A stretch of DNA of 5,412 nt from Chloroflexota bacterium (GTDB lineage Bacteria > Chloroflexota > Dehalococcoidia > Dehalococcoidales > JAHJRU01). The notes below the pieces were generated by a model, which searched no databases, was not told where the DNA came from, and saw nothing but the letters and a program-made list of their open reading frames with translations. Of the stretch, positions 1 to 5,200 are shown one piece after another; within the stretch, counting starts at the first letter, position 1; every line of letters begins with the position of its first letter. The translations under genes and the position numbers were made by a program. The stretch covers positions 1 to 5,412 of the forward strand of contig JAHJRU010000224.1 of NCBI GenBank assembly GCA_018830745.1. Reading direction: 5' to 3'.

Positions 1-1354
1 CCCCGGCCTGACTGGTCAGGGCCATAACCAGATCTACGTCTTCACTTCCATAGTGGCCCGAATGCTGCTTTTTCCCGATGGCAAGAACGCCAATTAAGAT
101 ACCCTTGTTCTTGATGGGGAAAAACAGCTCAATCTGCGAGTTATTAAGCTCATCCATTTCCCTTTGCCACAGGCTTTTCATCTGAGGGAGGATGTCTAAC
201 TGCTCGCGGTGGAGAGGGCGGTTCTCTTTTGCCAGCCAGGTGACAATGGGGCTATCTTTAGCCAGCCTCATGCCGCCGCTGTGATTGGCATCGCTTGGCA
301 AAATATACCGCGGAAAGTAATCAGTCTCACTGTTATCTGCCAGGAAAAGGCAGGCTTCCCTCGCGTGTAAACCTTTGGTTATCAGGGTTAGCATATATTC
401 AGCCAGTTCATCCAGGTCCAGTACGTGACTCATTTTATTGGCGAAGTTCAATAACAGGTGGCGGTAATCATACGTTTCTTTGAAAATCAGGCGTTCCAGC
501 CATTTCTGGAAGAGCTTTCTTGAGGGATGGAACAGGATGGCGATTAAAAACGCGGCTCCGGCGCCGATAATCAGCGTGGCGTAGCTCGCCTTCAGGTTAA
601 GCGGCTGTAAAAAACCGGATAGTATAACGAGGTAGAGACCGACAGCGCCGATTCCGGTAAAAGCGTATACTACCCCGTGCCGCAGACTCAGGTTAACTTC
701 GAGTAGATGGTACCGGGAAATAGCGTAAGTGATGGCGATCGCATTGGCCAGATTACCGAAGGTGGCCAGGGGGTACTGGGTGAGCGAGGGATACATGTTG
801 GTAAGGCCAAAAAGTGCCATCAGCGCCGCGCCCGCCAGTAAGTAAACCGTTCTTTTACGCTCCAGCGGGTCGGTGGAATGACGGTATGTCTGGATTAGCC
901 CGACTATTGCCAGGCTCACGAGAACGATGGCTCCCAGAATGACTATACCGATGAAGATGAGGGGATAAGCGGGTTCCGGGTTGGCGCCAAGAGAGGCTAA
1001 TCGCGCCATGAAATTAGCGGTTTTGTCCGGGACGATAAGTGGGATAAGCGCCGCAATTGAGGCATATCCCAGGACCATCCCTATACCGCCGGACTTCTTC
1101 ATAAAGACGCGCAGGAAATGGTAATAGGCGACCACCGTGTACAGGGCAGAGACCAGTATAAGCTTGGATAATAGAACAGAGTTTTCGGGGAAAAGATAGC
1201 GTGACAGGGCGAAGCTGGCCCACAGCGCGGCGCCAATTAGGAACAGGACGAAGGTGTGGTGCACCAATCGCCGCGGCTTATGCCTTAGGGTGACGACTAT
1301 TAGCGCGGAATAGCTGGCGAAACTTAAGAGCGAAACCAGAGTGTATACAGACAC
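1..1354 (-). CDS. Membrane-bound 7TM-type sensor protein with GAF domain (N-terminal part, probable histidine kinase)
   Basis: An uninterrupted minus-strand frame of 451 codons starts at a GTG and runs off the left edge, so the protein is partial at its C-terminus. Residues 1-275 carry about eight or nine hydrophobic segments (roughly 4-23, 33-52, 62-84, 91-109, 130-155, 168-185, 195-213, 228-250, 258-276), like the N-terminal 7TM sensor modules of histidine kinases. A linker at about 280-308 contains LIFKETYDYRHLL, the kind of juxtamembrane helix often seen before GAF domains in this architecture. Residues about 310-451 read as a GAF domain (for example FFPIKNKGILIGVLAIGKK near 411-429). The output domain is outside the window: histidine kinase is the most likely, but HD-GYP or GGDEF is possible. 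An AGGAGG lies 13 nt upstream of the GTG, somewhat distant; no better in-frame start was seen. A promoter lies upstream (see 1409-1437). Membrane sensor by inference; its ligand is unknown. Confidence 0.85.
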   Translation of the reverse strand, partial: MSVYTLVSLLSFASYSALIVVTLRHKPRRLVHHTFVLFLIGAALWASFALSRYLFPENSVLLSKLILVSALYTVVAYYHFLRVFMKKSGGIGMVLGYASIAALIPLIVPDKTANFMARLASLGANPEPAYPLIFIGIVILGAIVLVSLAIVGLIQTYRHSTDPLERKRTVYLLAGAALMALFGLTNMYPSLTQYPLATFGNLANAIAITYAISRYHLLEVNLSLRHGVVYAFTGIGAVGLYLVILSGFLQPLNLKASYATLIIGAGAAFLIAILFHPSRKLFQKWLERLIFKETYDYRHLLLNFANKMSHVLDLDELAEYMLTLITKGLHAREACLFLADNSETDYFPRYILPSDANHSGGMRLAKDSPIVTWLAKENRPLHREQLDILPQMKSLWQREMDELNNSQIELFFPIKNKGILIGVLAIGKKQHSGHYGSEDVDLVMALTSQAG

Positions 1355-1367
1355 GTGAAGAGTTATT

Positions 1368-1373
1368 CCTCCT
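1368..1373 (-). promoter_or_regulatory. Ribosome binding site of the sensor gene
   Basis: A perfect AGGAGG on the minus strand lies 13 nt before the chosen GTG at 1354-1352. The spacing is longer than the usual 5-9 nt. The intervening in-frame codons include only ATA as an unusual start option, so GTG is preferred. Confidence 0.55.
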
Positions 1374-1408
1374 GACCCCTGCTATTGTTAGCCGTGTATC
1401 TAACTAGA

Positions 1409-1437
1409 ATTATGCCTGCAAGGTGGGCTTGGGGCAA
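1409..1437 (-). promoter_or_regulatory. Sigma-70-type promoter for the sensor gene
   Basis: Read on the minus strand, TTGCCC (1437-1432) is followed after exactly 17 nt by CATAAT (1414-1409). Each hexamer is close to consensus. Transcription would start near 1402, giving a leader of about 48 nt that carries the AGGAGG. The direct repeats at 1447-1498 lie just upstream of the -35 element, where an activator would be expected to bind. Confidence 0.6.
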
Positions 1438-1446
1438 TAGGAAATA

Positions 1447-1498
1447 TTGGTATCTTAGTAGGGTGATTTCTTGGTATTTTAGTAGGGGGGGGTATCTT
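1447..1498. repeat. Short direct-repeat array in the divergent spacer
   Basis: TTGGTATCTTAGTAGGG (1447-1463) recurs as TTGGTATTTTAGTAGGG (1471-1487), one mismatch in 17 nt at a 24-nt period. A third core, GGTATCTT, sits at 1491-1498, 18 nt after the second. The array lies between the divergent sensor and rnpB promoters, about 45-95 nt upstream of the predicted sensor start site. Such an arrangement suits a DNA-binding regulator such as a response regulator. The regulator itself is not visible here. Confidence 0.6.
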
Positions 1499-1531
1499 GA
1501 AGGGGGCTTTGACCGGGGAGAAGCAGACACG

Positions 1532-1560
1532 TTGACTTATAATACCCTATATACTAAAGT
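1532..1560 (+). promoter_or_regulatory. Probable rnpB promoter region
   Basis: TTGACT (1532-1537) is followed after 17 nt by TAAAGT (1555-1560), which would place the start site at about 1567, where the P1 helix of rnpB begins. The same stretch also has a perfect TATAAT (1538-1543) and a TATACT (1550-1555), but neither has a good -35 hexamer at normal spacing; the upstream TTGACC at 1509-1514 is 23 nt from TATAAT. The region is clearly promoter-like; the exact elements in use are uncertain. Confidence 0.55.
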
Positions 1561-1566
1561 GTAATC

Positions 1567-1922
1567 AGGCCAAGTAAACCGGGTGGCCGCCCGTCTCAGG
1601 CGGGAGGAAAGTCCGAGCTCCACCGGGCAGGATGCTGGGTAACGCCCAGGAGGGGTGACCCTACGGAAAGTGCCACAGAAACATACCGCCCCGCTCCGGC
1701 GGGGTAAGGGTGAAATGGTGAGGTAAGAGCTCACCAGCGGCTGGGAGACCAGCCGGCTGGGTAAACCCCATCCGGAGCAAGACCGAATAGAGGGACATAA
1801 GGACGCCCGGCCTGTCCCCGGGTTGGTCGCTTGACCCTGTTGGTAACAGCAGGGCTAGATAGATGGTCACCGCTCCGAGATATCTCGGAGTACAGAACTC
1901 GGCTTACAGGTTTACTTGGTCT
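1567..1922 (+). ncRNA. rnpB: RNase P RNA (bacterial, type-A-like)
   Basis: This is the catalytic RNA of RNase P, which removes 5' leaders from precursor tRNAs. The conserved blocks appear in order: GAGGAAAGTCCGAGCTC (1604-1620), ACAGAAA (1675-1681), GGTAAACCCC (1760-1769), GAGCAAG (1775-1781) and ACAGAACTCGGCTTAC (1892-1907). The ends are set by the P1 helix, in which 1568-1580 pairs with 1909-1921 over 13 bp with one G-U pair. P4 is formed by the first and last conserved blocks. A perfect palindrome, CTCCGAGATATCTCGGAG (1873-1890), makes a 7-bp hairpin just before the last block, in the position of P18. The length of about 356 nt is normal. No Rho-independent terminator follows; the next gene's ribosome binding site begins 12 nt later, so read-through and 3' trimming are likely. 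Ends are good to a few bases. Confidence 0.95.
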
Positions 1923-1933
1923 CTGGTTCAATC

Positions 1934-1939
1934 AGGAGG
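1934..1939 (+). promoter_or_regulatory. Ribosome binding site deciding the cysteine hydrolase start
   Basis: AGGAGG followed by GGG lies just after the rnpB 3' end and 11 nt before the ATG at 1951. It supports that ATG over an upstream in-frame ATG at 1831, which falls inside rnpB. Confidence 0.7.
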
Positions 1940-1950
1940 GGGCTCGTAGG

Positions 1951-2535
1951 ATGAAACCGGCCATAATCATCGTTGACATGGTCAAGGACAATATTGACCT
2001 TGGTTCACCCTATGCCATGGGAGAAGAAGGCCGTAAAATCATCCCCAACCTCCAGCGCCTGGCGGCTTTCGCCCGGGAAAAAGGCTTCCCGCTTATCTTT
2101 GCCAGTGACAGTTACCTGGAAACCGATTTTGTTTTCCACAGCCGGGTAAAGCCTCACGCCATAACAGGTACGCGTGGCGCTGAGGTAATTGATGAACTGA
2201 AGCCGCAGGATTCGGACATTATTTTACCTAAAAGGCGGTTTAGTGCCTTTTTCCGGACGGACCTGGATTTCACCCTGAGGAGGCTTGAGGTTGATACCAT
2301 AGCCGTTGCCGGAGTCACCACTGAGGTATGCGTCTGCGCCACGGTCTTGGATGGTATCACCAATGGTTTCCGGGCTATATTTCTCAGTGACTGCTGCGCC
2401 TCATATACCCCGGAGCAGCGCGACCGCGTGCTTGGGCTATATCAGAAAAGCCCCTTACGGCCCTTGTTGCGGGTGATGACCCTGGCCGAATTCACGGCTG
2501 GCTGCGAGCAGAAAGCAGAAAGCCAGGCTCAGTAA
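1951..2535 (+). CDS. Isochorismatase-superfamily cysteine hydrolase
   Basis: This is a 194-residue cytoplasmic enzyme, a typical single-domain size for the family, which hydrolyses amides (nicotinamidase, N-carbamoylsarcosine amidase) or vinyl ethers (isochorismatase). The start AIIIVDM supplies the catalytic Asp (D9), LPKRRFSAF supplies Lys (K94), and GVTTEVCV supplies the nucleophile Cys (C127) after the usual cis-peptide turn, so the Asp-Lys-Cys triad is complete. A nicotinamidase normally has Asp-x-His as metal ligands after the second strand; here the site reads D53-S-Y, so the His is missing and nicotinamidase is not favoured. The substrate cannot be assigned. The start was chosen because AGGAGG precedes it and the longer frame runs into rnpB. 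It lies 28 nt after rnpB and 62 nt before the S41 protease gene, and may share the rnpB transcript. Confidence 0.88.
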   Translation: MKPAIIIVDMVKDNIDLGSPYAMGEEGRKIIPNLQRLAAFAREKGFPLIFASDSYLETDFVFHSRVKPHAITGTRGAEVIDELKPQDSDIILPKRRFSAFFRTDLDFTLRRLEVDTIAVAGVTTEVCVCATVLDGITNGFRAIFLSDCCASYTPEQRDRVLGLYQKSPLRPLLRVMTLAEFTAGCEQKAESQAQ

Positions 2536-2541
2536 CAAACC

Positions 2542-2570
2542 TTGGCCCCGGTGGATTCTGGTTTAAGAAT
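2542..2570 (+). promoter_or_regulatory. Weak candidate promoter before the S41 protease
   Basis: TTGGCC (2542-2547) and AAGAAT (2565-2570) are 17 nt apart, each matching about four of six consensus bases. It could allow the protease cluster to be expressed apart from rnpB. The match is poor enough to arise by chance. Confidence 0.25.
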
Positions 2571-2597
2571 AATCAACTTTGTTTTCAGGAGTCAGCT

Positions 2598-3737
2598 ATG
2601 TCAAGAAATATGAAATTTATCCTGATAATAGCATCGGCACTTAGTCTCGCCATGTCTTTTGGTTCCGGCTATGCCCTGGCTACTTTTACCCGTATCACCT
2701 CTGGACAGGGCATGGGCTTGGTCGAGCAGGCATGGACTGTTCTCTTCGATAATTACGTTGAGCCGGACAAGCTGGATGCTACCACGCTGAGTCGAGCCGC
2801 CATAAAGGGCATAGTGGAGGAGCTGGACGACCCTTATACCTACTATCTGGCACCGGAGGTCGCCAGACTGGGGATGAGCAACCTGGAGGGGAAGTTCGAT
2901 GGCATCGGGGCGACAGTGGCTGTCAAAGATGAAAAGATAACCATTGTAGCACCTATTCCCGGTTCACCGGCGGCCGAAGCGGGCATTAAACCGGGAGATG
3001 TGATACTGGAGATAGATGGGCAGTCAACCGAGGGCATGACCCTTACCGAGGCGGTGCTGCTCATCCGTGGTGAAAAAGGGACACCGGTCACCCTCCTTGT
3101 CCGGCATAAGGACCAGGACGAAACCGAAGAGATAGAGATAATCAGGGATGAAATTAAGCTGGCGAGCGTCAACTTTGAAATGAAGGGAGACATTGCTCAC
3201 CTTATCATTACTCATTTCAGCGTGCGCACCGATGAAGAGCTGGCAGAGGCGCTGCGCGGTATTGGTGAGCAAGGGGCTACCGGCATCATCCTCGACCTGC
3301 GCAGTAATCCGGGCGGCTTGCTTGAGTCGGTGGTAGATGTCGCCAGTTATTTTCTCAGTGATGGTGTGGTGGTCAAGGTGCGGGATAATGAGGGGAAAAT
3401 TACCGTGCGGAATGTCAGGGGAGGCAGGGAGGTCACTGATTTGCCCATGGTTGTTCTGGTAGATAAGCACAGTGCCAGCGGCAGCGAGGTGCTGGCCGGA
3501 GCCTTGCGAGACCGGTCCCGGGCAACTATTGCCGGCAACACTACCTTTGGTAAAGGCAGTGTCAATATCGTGCAGCCGCTTGGTGATGGCTCCAGTATGA
3601 GTATCACCGTAGCCCGCTGGCTGACCCCTGATGGTCATCTCATTGAGGGTGAGGGGCTGTCACCAGACTATGAGCTGGACCTTGAAAATCAGGATGCCGT
3701 TGAGTGGGCGATAGACTTTTTGAAGAGCCTGAAGTAG
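2598..3737 (+). CDS. ctpA: C-terminal processing protease, S41 family (CtpA-like), membrane-anchored
   Basis: This 379-residue serine protease acts outside the cytoplasmic membrane and cleaves proteins near their C-termini. Residues 6-30 form a single N-terminal hydrophobic segment, a signal anchor or signal peptide. About 37-95 is the N-terminal cap (ELDDPYTYYL near 75-84), about 97-172 is the PDZ domain (FDGIGATV; PGSPAAEAGIKPGDVILEIDG at 121-141), and about 195-360 is the catalytic core (GIILDLRSNPGGLL at 229-242). The nucleophile is S294 in SASGSE and the general base K319 in TFGKGSV; the 25-residue spacing matches characterised Ctp enzymes. The residue four after the Lys, usually Gln, is Asn (N323). 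AGGAG lies 6 nt before the ATG. The stop is 6 nt before the next start, so the next gene is probably co-translated. Substrate unknown. Confidence 0.95.
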   Translation: MSRNMKFILIIASALSLAMSFGSGYALATFTRITSGQGMGLVEQAWTVLFDNYVEPDKLDATTLSRAAIKGIVEELDDPYTYYLAPEVARLGMSNLEGKFDGIGATVAVKDEKITIVAPIPGSPAAEAGIKPGDVILEIDGQSTEGMTLTEAVLLIRGEKGTPVTLLVRHKDQDETEEIEIIRDEIKLASVNFEMKGDIAHLIITHFSVRTDEELAEALRGIGEQGATGIILDLRSNPGGLLESVVDVASYFLSDGVVVKVRDNEGKITVRNVRGGREVTDLPMVVLVDKHSASGSEVLAGALRDRSRATIAGNTTFGKGSVNIVQPLGDGSSMSITVARWLTPDGHLIEGEGLSPDYELDLENQDAVEWAIDFLKSLK

Positions 3738-3743
3738 CTGAAA

Positions 3744-4022
3744 GTGAGTATTCTTGGGTTTTTTCTCCTGCTGGCTATCGCCGTGGCCGTGAGGTTACTC
3801 GGTACCAAGCTGGTGCCGCTGCTCATGCCTTCCGGTCGGGTCAGAACGGTAGCCCTGGGGTGGCTGGGCGGTTTTCTGGCCAGCCTTGTGGACATAGTAT
3901 TCTGGCAGTTCGGCCCACAGGTTGCCGGGATAAGCCTGATAGCCGCCGTTATTGGTTGCGCCCTTTTTATCCTTGCTTTTGGCGTTGCCCCTTTCGTTAA
4001 GATATTGCTGGGTAAGGGATGA
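3744..4022 (+). CDS. Small membrane protein of unknown function
   Basis: This is a 92-residue, very hydrophobic protein starting with GTG 6 nt after the S41 protease stop. No clear Shine-Dalgarno sequence precedes it, so translation probably depends on coupling to the upstream gene. About three membrane segments are visible: residues 2-27 (GFFLLLAIAVAV), 36-54 and 60-85 (SLIAAVIGCALFILAF). A basic turn, SGRVR, joins the first two. The Gly-rich middle (GWLGGFLASL) recalls small transglycosylase-associated membrane proteins of the YeaQ/YmgE type, but the likeness is weak and no family is assigned. Its position between two membrane protease genes suggests a role as partner, adaptor or substrate; that is inference only. 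The overlapping ATG frame at 3704-4000 runs partly inside the protease gene and lacks protein-like character. Confidence 0.75.
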   Translation: MSILGFFLLLAIAVAVRLLGTKLVPLLMPSGRVRTVALGWLGGFLASLVDIVFWQFGPQVAGISLIAAVIGCALFILAFGVAPFVKILLGKG

Positions 4023-4048
4023 TACAAATCTGAGGGAGGGATTAACCG

Positions 4049-4153
4049 GTGACTGGCACAGCACCTCAGATATTACCAGCAACGGTTAGCAGAACAGCTT
4101 ATTGTGCCGTGATTGGCGAATGTGCTATGGTGCTGGCAGGCAATGCCAGCTAG
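4049..4153 (+). CDS. Candidate 34-residue small protein or leader peptide
   Basis: A GTG-initiated frame of 34 codons ends in TAG. It is preceded by GAGGGAGGG (4032-4040), whose GGAGGG ends 8 nt before the GTG, a good initiation context. The peptide starts VTGTAPQILPATV and contains YCAVIGEC with two Cys; it has no charged cluster and is moderately hydrophobic towards its end. I recognise no family. The TAG (4151-4153) overlaps the AGGAGG (4152-4157) of the next gene and lies 9 nt before its ATG, in the same reading frame. A 7-bp hairpin ends directly before the stop. The geometry suits a translated leader that couples to or controls the PrsW-like gene. Alternatives are a chance frame, or an older N-terminal extension now closed by a nonsense codon. 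Confidence 0.4.
   Translation: MTGTAPQILPATVSRTAYCAVIGECAMVLAGNAS
4132..4150 (+). promoter_or_regulatory. Hairpin directly upstream of the PrsW-like gene's ribosome binding site
   Basis: GCTGGCA (4132-4138), loop GGCAA, TGCCAGC (4144-4150): a perfect 7-bp stem with a 5-nt loop. It ends one base before the AGGAGG and has no T-run after it, so it is not a typical terminator. It could influence access to the ribosome binding site or mark transcript processing; a ribosome finishing the 34-codon frame would melt it. Confidence 0.45.
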
Positions 4154-4157
4154 GAGG
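4152..4157 (+). promoter_or_regulatory. Ribosome binding site of the PrsW-like gene
   Basis: A perfect AGGAGG lies 5 nt before the ATG at 4163 and overlaps the TAG stop of the 34-codon frame, an arrangement that favours translational coupling. Confidence 0.75.
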
Positions 4158-4162
4158 ATGCA

Positions 4163-4957
4163 ATGGGAGAGCAGTTAGTTGATTTCTTTGTTTCCTGGTT
4201 CGTTTATCCGGGCATTAAGTGGACTTCTCTGCTGGTGGGGATAGGCCTGGCGTTTGCCTTTGGTGCCTTCTGGTTTACCCTTTACTGGACGAATATCCTT
4301 AAGAACCTCCGGGCATGGGCTGTCCTGGTGGGCAGCGCCATATTTTCATTGGCGGCCATCACCTTCATACAAGTCCCTCTCCAGCTTTGGGCGGGGGATG
4401 TGCTTGGCGGTTTCTGGAGCAGGGAAGTTATTTACCGCTTTATTCTGCTGACCGCCATACCGCAGGTACTCCTCAGCGGATTCATTCAGGAAGGCGCCAA
4501 GCTGGTGCCGGTGGTCGTCTGGTGGTGGCGTAAAGGCCGGAGCATTGATCCCATGATGGGGCTGGCTATCGGGGCGGTGGCCGGGCTTGGGCTGGGGGTT
4601 TTTGAGGCACTGTGGGCGCATAATCGAGTCTTCCTCACCGGGTGGGGTTGGGAAATGGTGCAGGCACAGGGTCTTATGGCGCTGGCTCCCTTCTGGGAGA
4701 GATTCTTTACCGTAGCCATTCACGTTGGGCTTTCGGCGTTGGCGGGTTACGGGCTGGCGAGGGGTTGGGGGTGGCAATTCTACCTGCTGGCTGCATCTCT
4801 GCACACGTTGACTAATTACAGCGCTGTTTTGTTGGTCGCCGGACTTTTCACTGTTGGCCATGTGGAAATATATGTCGCGGTGATGGCAGTCCTGGTAACG
4901 GGTGGTGTCCTCTGGCTCCGCTGGAGGAAAACGGAGGATGTCACTCTGGAAGAGTGA
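4163..4957 (+). CDS. PrsW/YhfC-like intramembrane glutamic protease homologue
   Basis: This is a 264-residue polytopic membrane protein with about seven or eight hydrophobic segments (roughly 21-42, 50-72, 88-108, 131-152, 180-199, 205-228, 233-252). The motif order follows the PrsW/CPBP/YhfC superfamily: FIQEGAKLVPV (107-117) with E110 and K113 in the EExxK position; GAVAGLGLGVFEA (137-149) with E148; ERFFTVAIH (179-187) with R180 and H187; and SLHTLTNYS (212-220) with H214 and N218. Members such as PrsW cleave membrane anti-sigma factors. The first Glu of the usual Glu-Glu pair is Gln (Q109), so activity may be altered. The C-terminus (WLRWRKTEDVTLEE) is a short charged tail, probably cytoplasmic. 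The substrate is unknown and no sigma/anti-sigma pair lies in the window. It is the last gene of the cluster; a strong AGGAGG supports the ATG. Confidence 0.75.
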   Translation: MGEQLVDFFVSWFVYPGIKWTSLLVGIGLAFAFGAFWFTLYWTNILKNLRAWAVLVGSAIFSLAAITFIQVPLQLWAGDVLGGFWSREVIYRFILLTAIPQVLLSGFIQEGAKLVPVVVWWWRKGRSIDPMMGLAIGAVAGLGLGVFEALWAHNRVFLTGWGWEMVQAQGLMALAPFWERFFTVAIHVGLSALAGYGLARGWGWQFYLLAASLHTLTNYSAVLLVAGLFTVGHVEIYVAVMAVLVTGGVLWLRWRKTEDVTLEE

Positions 4958-4959
4958 TA

Positions 4960-5020
4960 GGACAAACTGTTTTCTTGTCATAGCGTACTGCCCTTCCTCC
5001 CTTTAAATTTTCGTTTGTCC
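4960..5020. repeat. Inverted repeat flanking the spacer after the PrsW-like gene
   Basis: GGACAAAC (4960-4967) and GTTTGTCC (5013-5020) form a perfect 8-bp inverted repeat with 45 nt between. The second arm ends just before the tRNA-Thr -35 element. A shorter GACAA/TTGTC pairing inside it is followed by no T-run. No convincing terminator for the upstream gene was found between 4958 and 5021. Confidence 0.3.
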
Positions 5021-5021
5021 A

Positions 5022-5050
5022 TTGTTCACTCCTGTCCCGTCGGCTATAAT
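5022..5050 (+). promoter_or_regulatory. Sigma-70-type promoter of tRNA-Thr
   Basis: TTGTTC (5022-5027), a 17-nt spacer, then a perfect TATAAT (5045-5050). Transcription should begin at about 5056-5059, at or within three bases of the mature tRNA 5' end. Confidence 0.8.
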
Positions 5051-5058
5051 AGGGGTGT

Positions 5059-5134
5059 GCCAGCGTAGCTCAGTTGGTAGAGCAGCGGTTTCGTAAACCG
5101 CAGGTCGACAGTTCGAATCTGTCCGCTGGCTCCA
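5059..5134 (+). tRNA. trnT: tRNA-Thr (anticodon CGT)
   Basis: A 76-nt gene with a full cloverleaf and encoded CCA. The acceptor GCCAGCG pairs perfectly with CGCTGGC; the D arm is GCTC/GAGC; the anticodon stem is GCGGT/ACCGC with loop TTCGTAA, giving CGT, which reads ACG threonine codons; the variable loop is AGGTC; the T arm is GACAG/CTGTC with loop TTCGAAT. The discriminator base is T (U73). G35 and U36 agree with threonine identity. It has its own promoter directly upstream. Its 5' half is nearly the same as that of the tRNA-Arg 66 nt downstream. Confidence 0.97.
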
Positions 5135-5148
5135 TTTTCCTCAGGGTA

Positions 5149-5174
5149 TGTTGCCAAAGCGGGCAACAGGTTTT
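5149..5174 (+). terminator. Possible weak terminator hairpin after tRNA-Thr
   Basis: TGTTGCC (5149-5155), loop AAAGCG, GGCAACA (5162-5168) is a perfect 7-bp stem, followed by GG and only four T (5171-5174). It overlaps the -35 element of the tRNA-Arg promoter, so the same bases may serve both purposes. The short T-run makes the terminator reading weak. Confidence 0.35.
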
Positions 5175-5179
5175 AGAAT
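5151..5179 (+). promoter_or_regulatory. Sigma-70-type promoter of tRNA-Arg
   Basis: TTGCCA (5151-5156), a 17-nt spacer, then TAGAAT (5174-5179). The start would be near 5186, giving a 5' leader of about 15 nt before the tRNA at 5201, a normal substrate for RNase P. Confidence 0.65.
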
Positions 5180-5200
5180 AGTAACGGCAATAGCCAGCAT

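Noticed and set aside
295..483. A 62-codon plus-strand frame.
   Set aside because: It is opposite the sensor gene's GAF region, which has a continuous, domain-consistent minus-strand frame; no separate support was seen.
1447..1498. The direct repeats as a CRISPR array.
   Set aside because: Units are only 17 nt, spacers are 7 nt or less, and just two full copies exist; no cas genes are present.
1873..1890. An 18-nt perfect palindrome as an operator site.
   Set aside because: It falls inside rnpB just before the last conserved block and is best explained as an RNA hairpin (P18 position).
1537..1931. Several minus-strand open frames across rnpB.
   Set aside because: They lie over a structural RNA with clear conserved blocks, and the peptides show no protein-like pattern.
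1831..1950. ATG at 1831 as the start of the cysteine hydrolase (a 40-residue N-terminal extension).
   Set aside because: This stretch lies inside the conserved 3' part of rnpB, has no ribosome binding site, and the family's N-terminus (AIIIVDM) begins at 1951 after AGGAGG.
3024..3638. A 204-codon minus-strand open frame opposite the S41 protease.
   Set aside because: It is antisense to a well-supported protease gene, with low-complexity composition and no family signal; it is a shadow of that gene's codon use.
4346..4981. A 211-codon minus-strand open frame opposite the PrsW-like gene.
   Set aside because: Its residues (many Pro, Gln, Arg, His) are typical of the reverse of a membrane protein gene, and no motif is recognisable.
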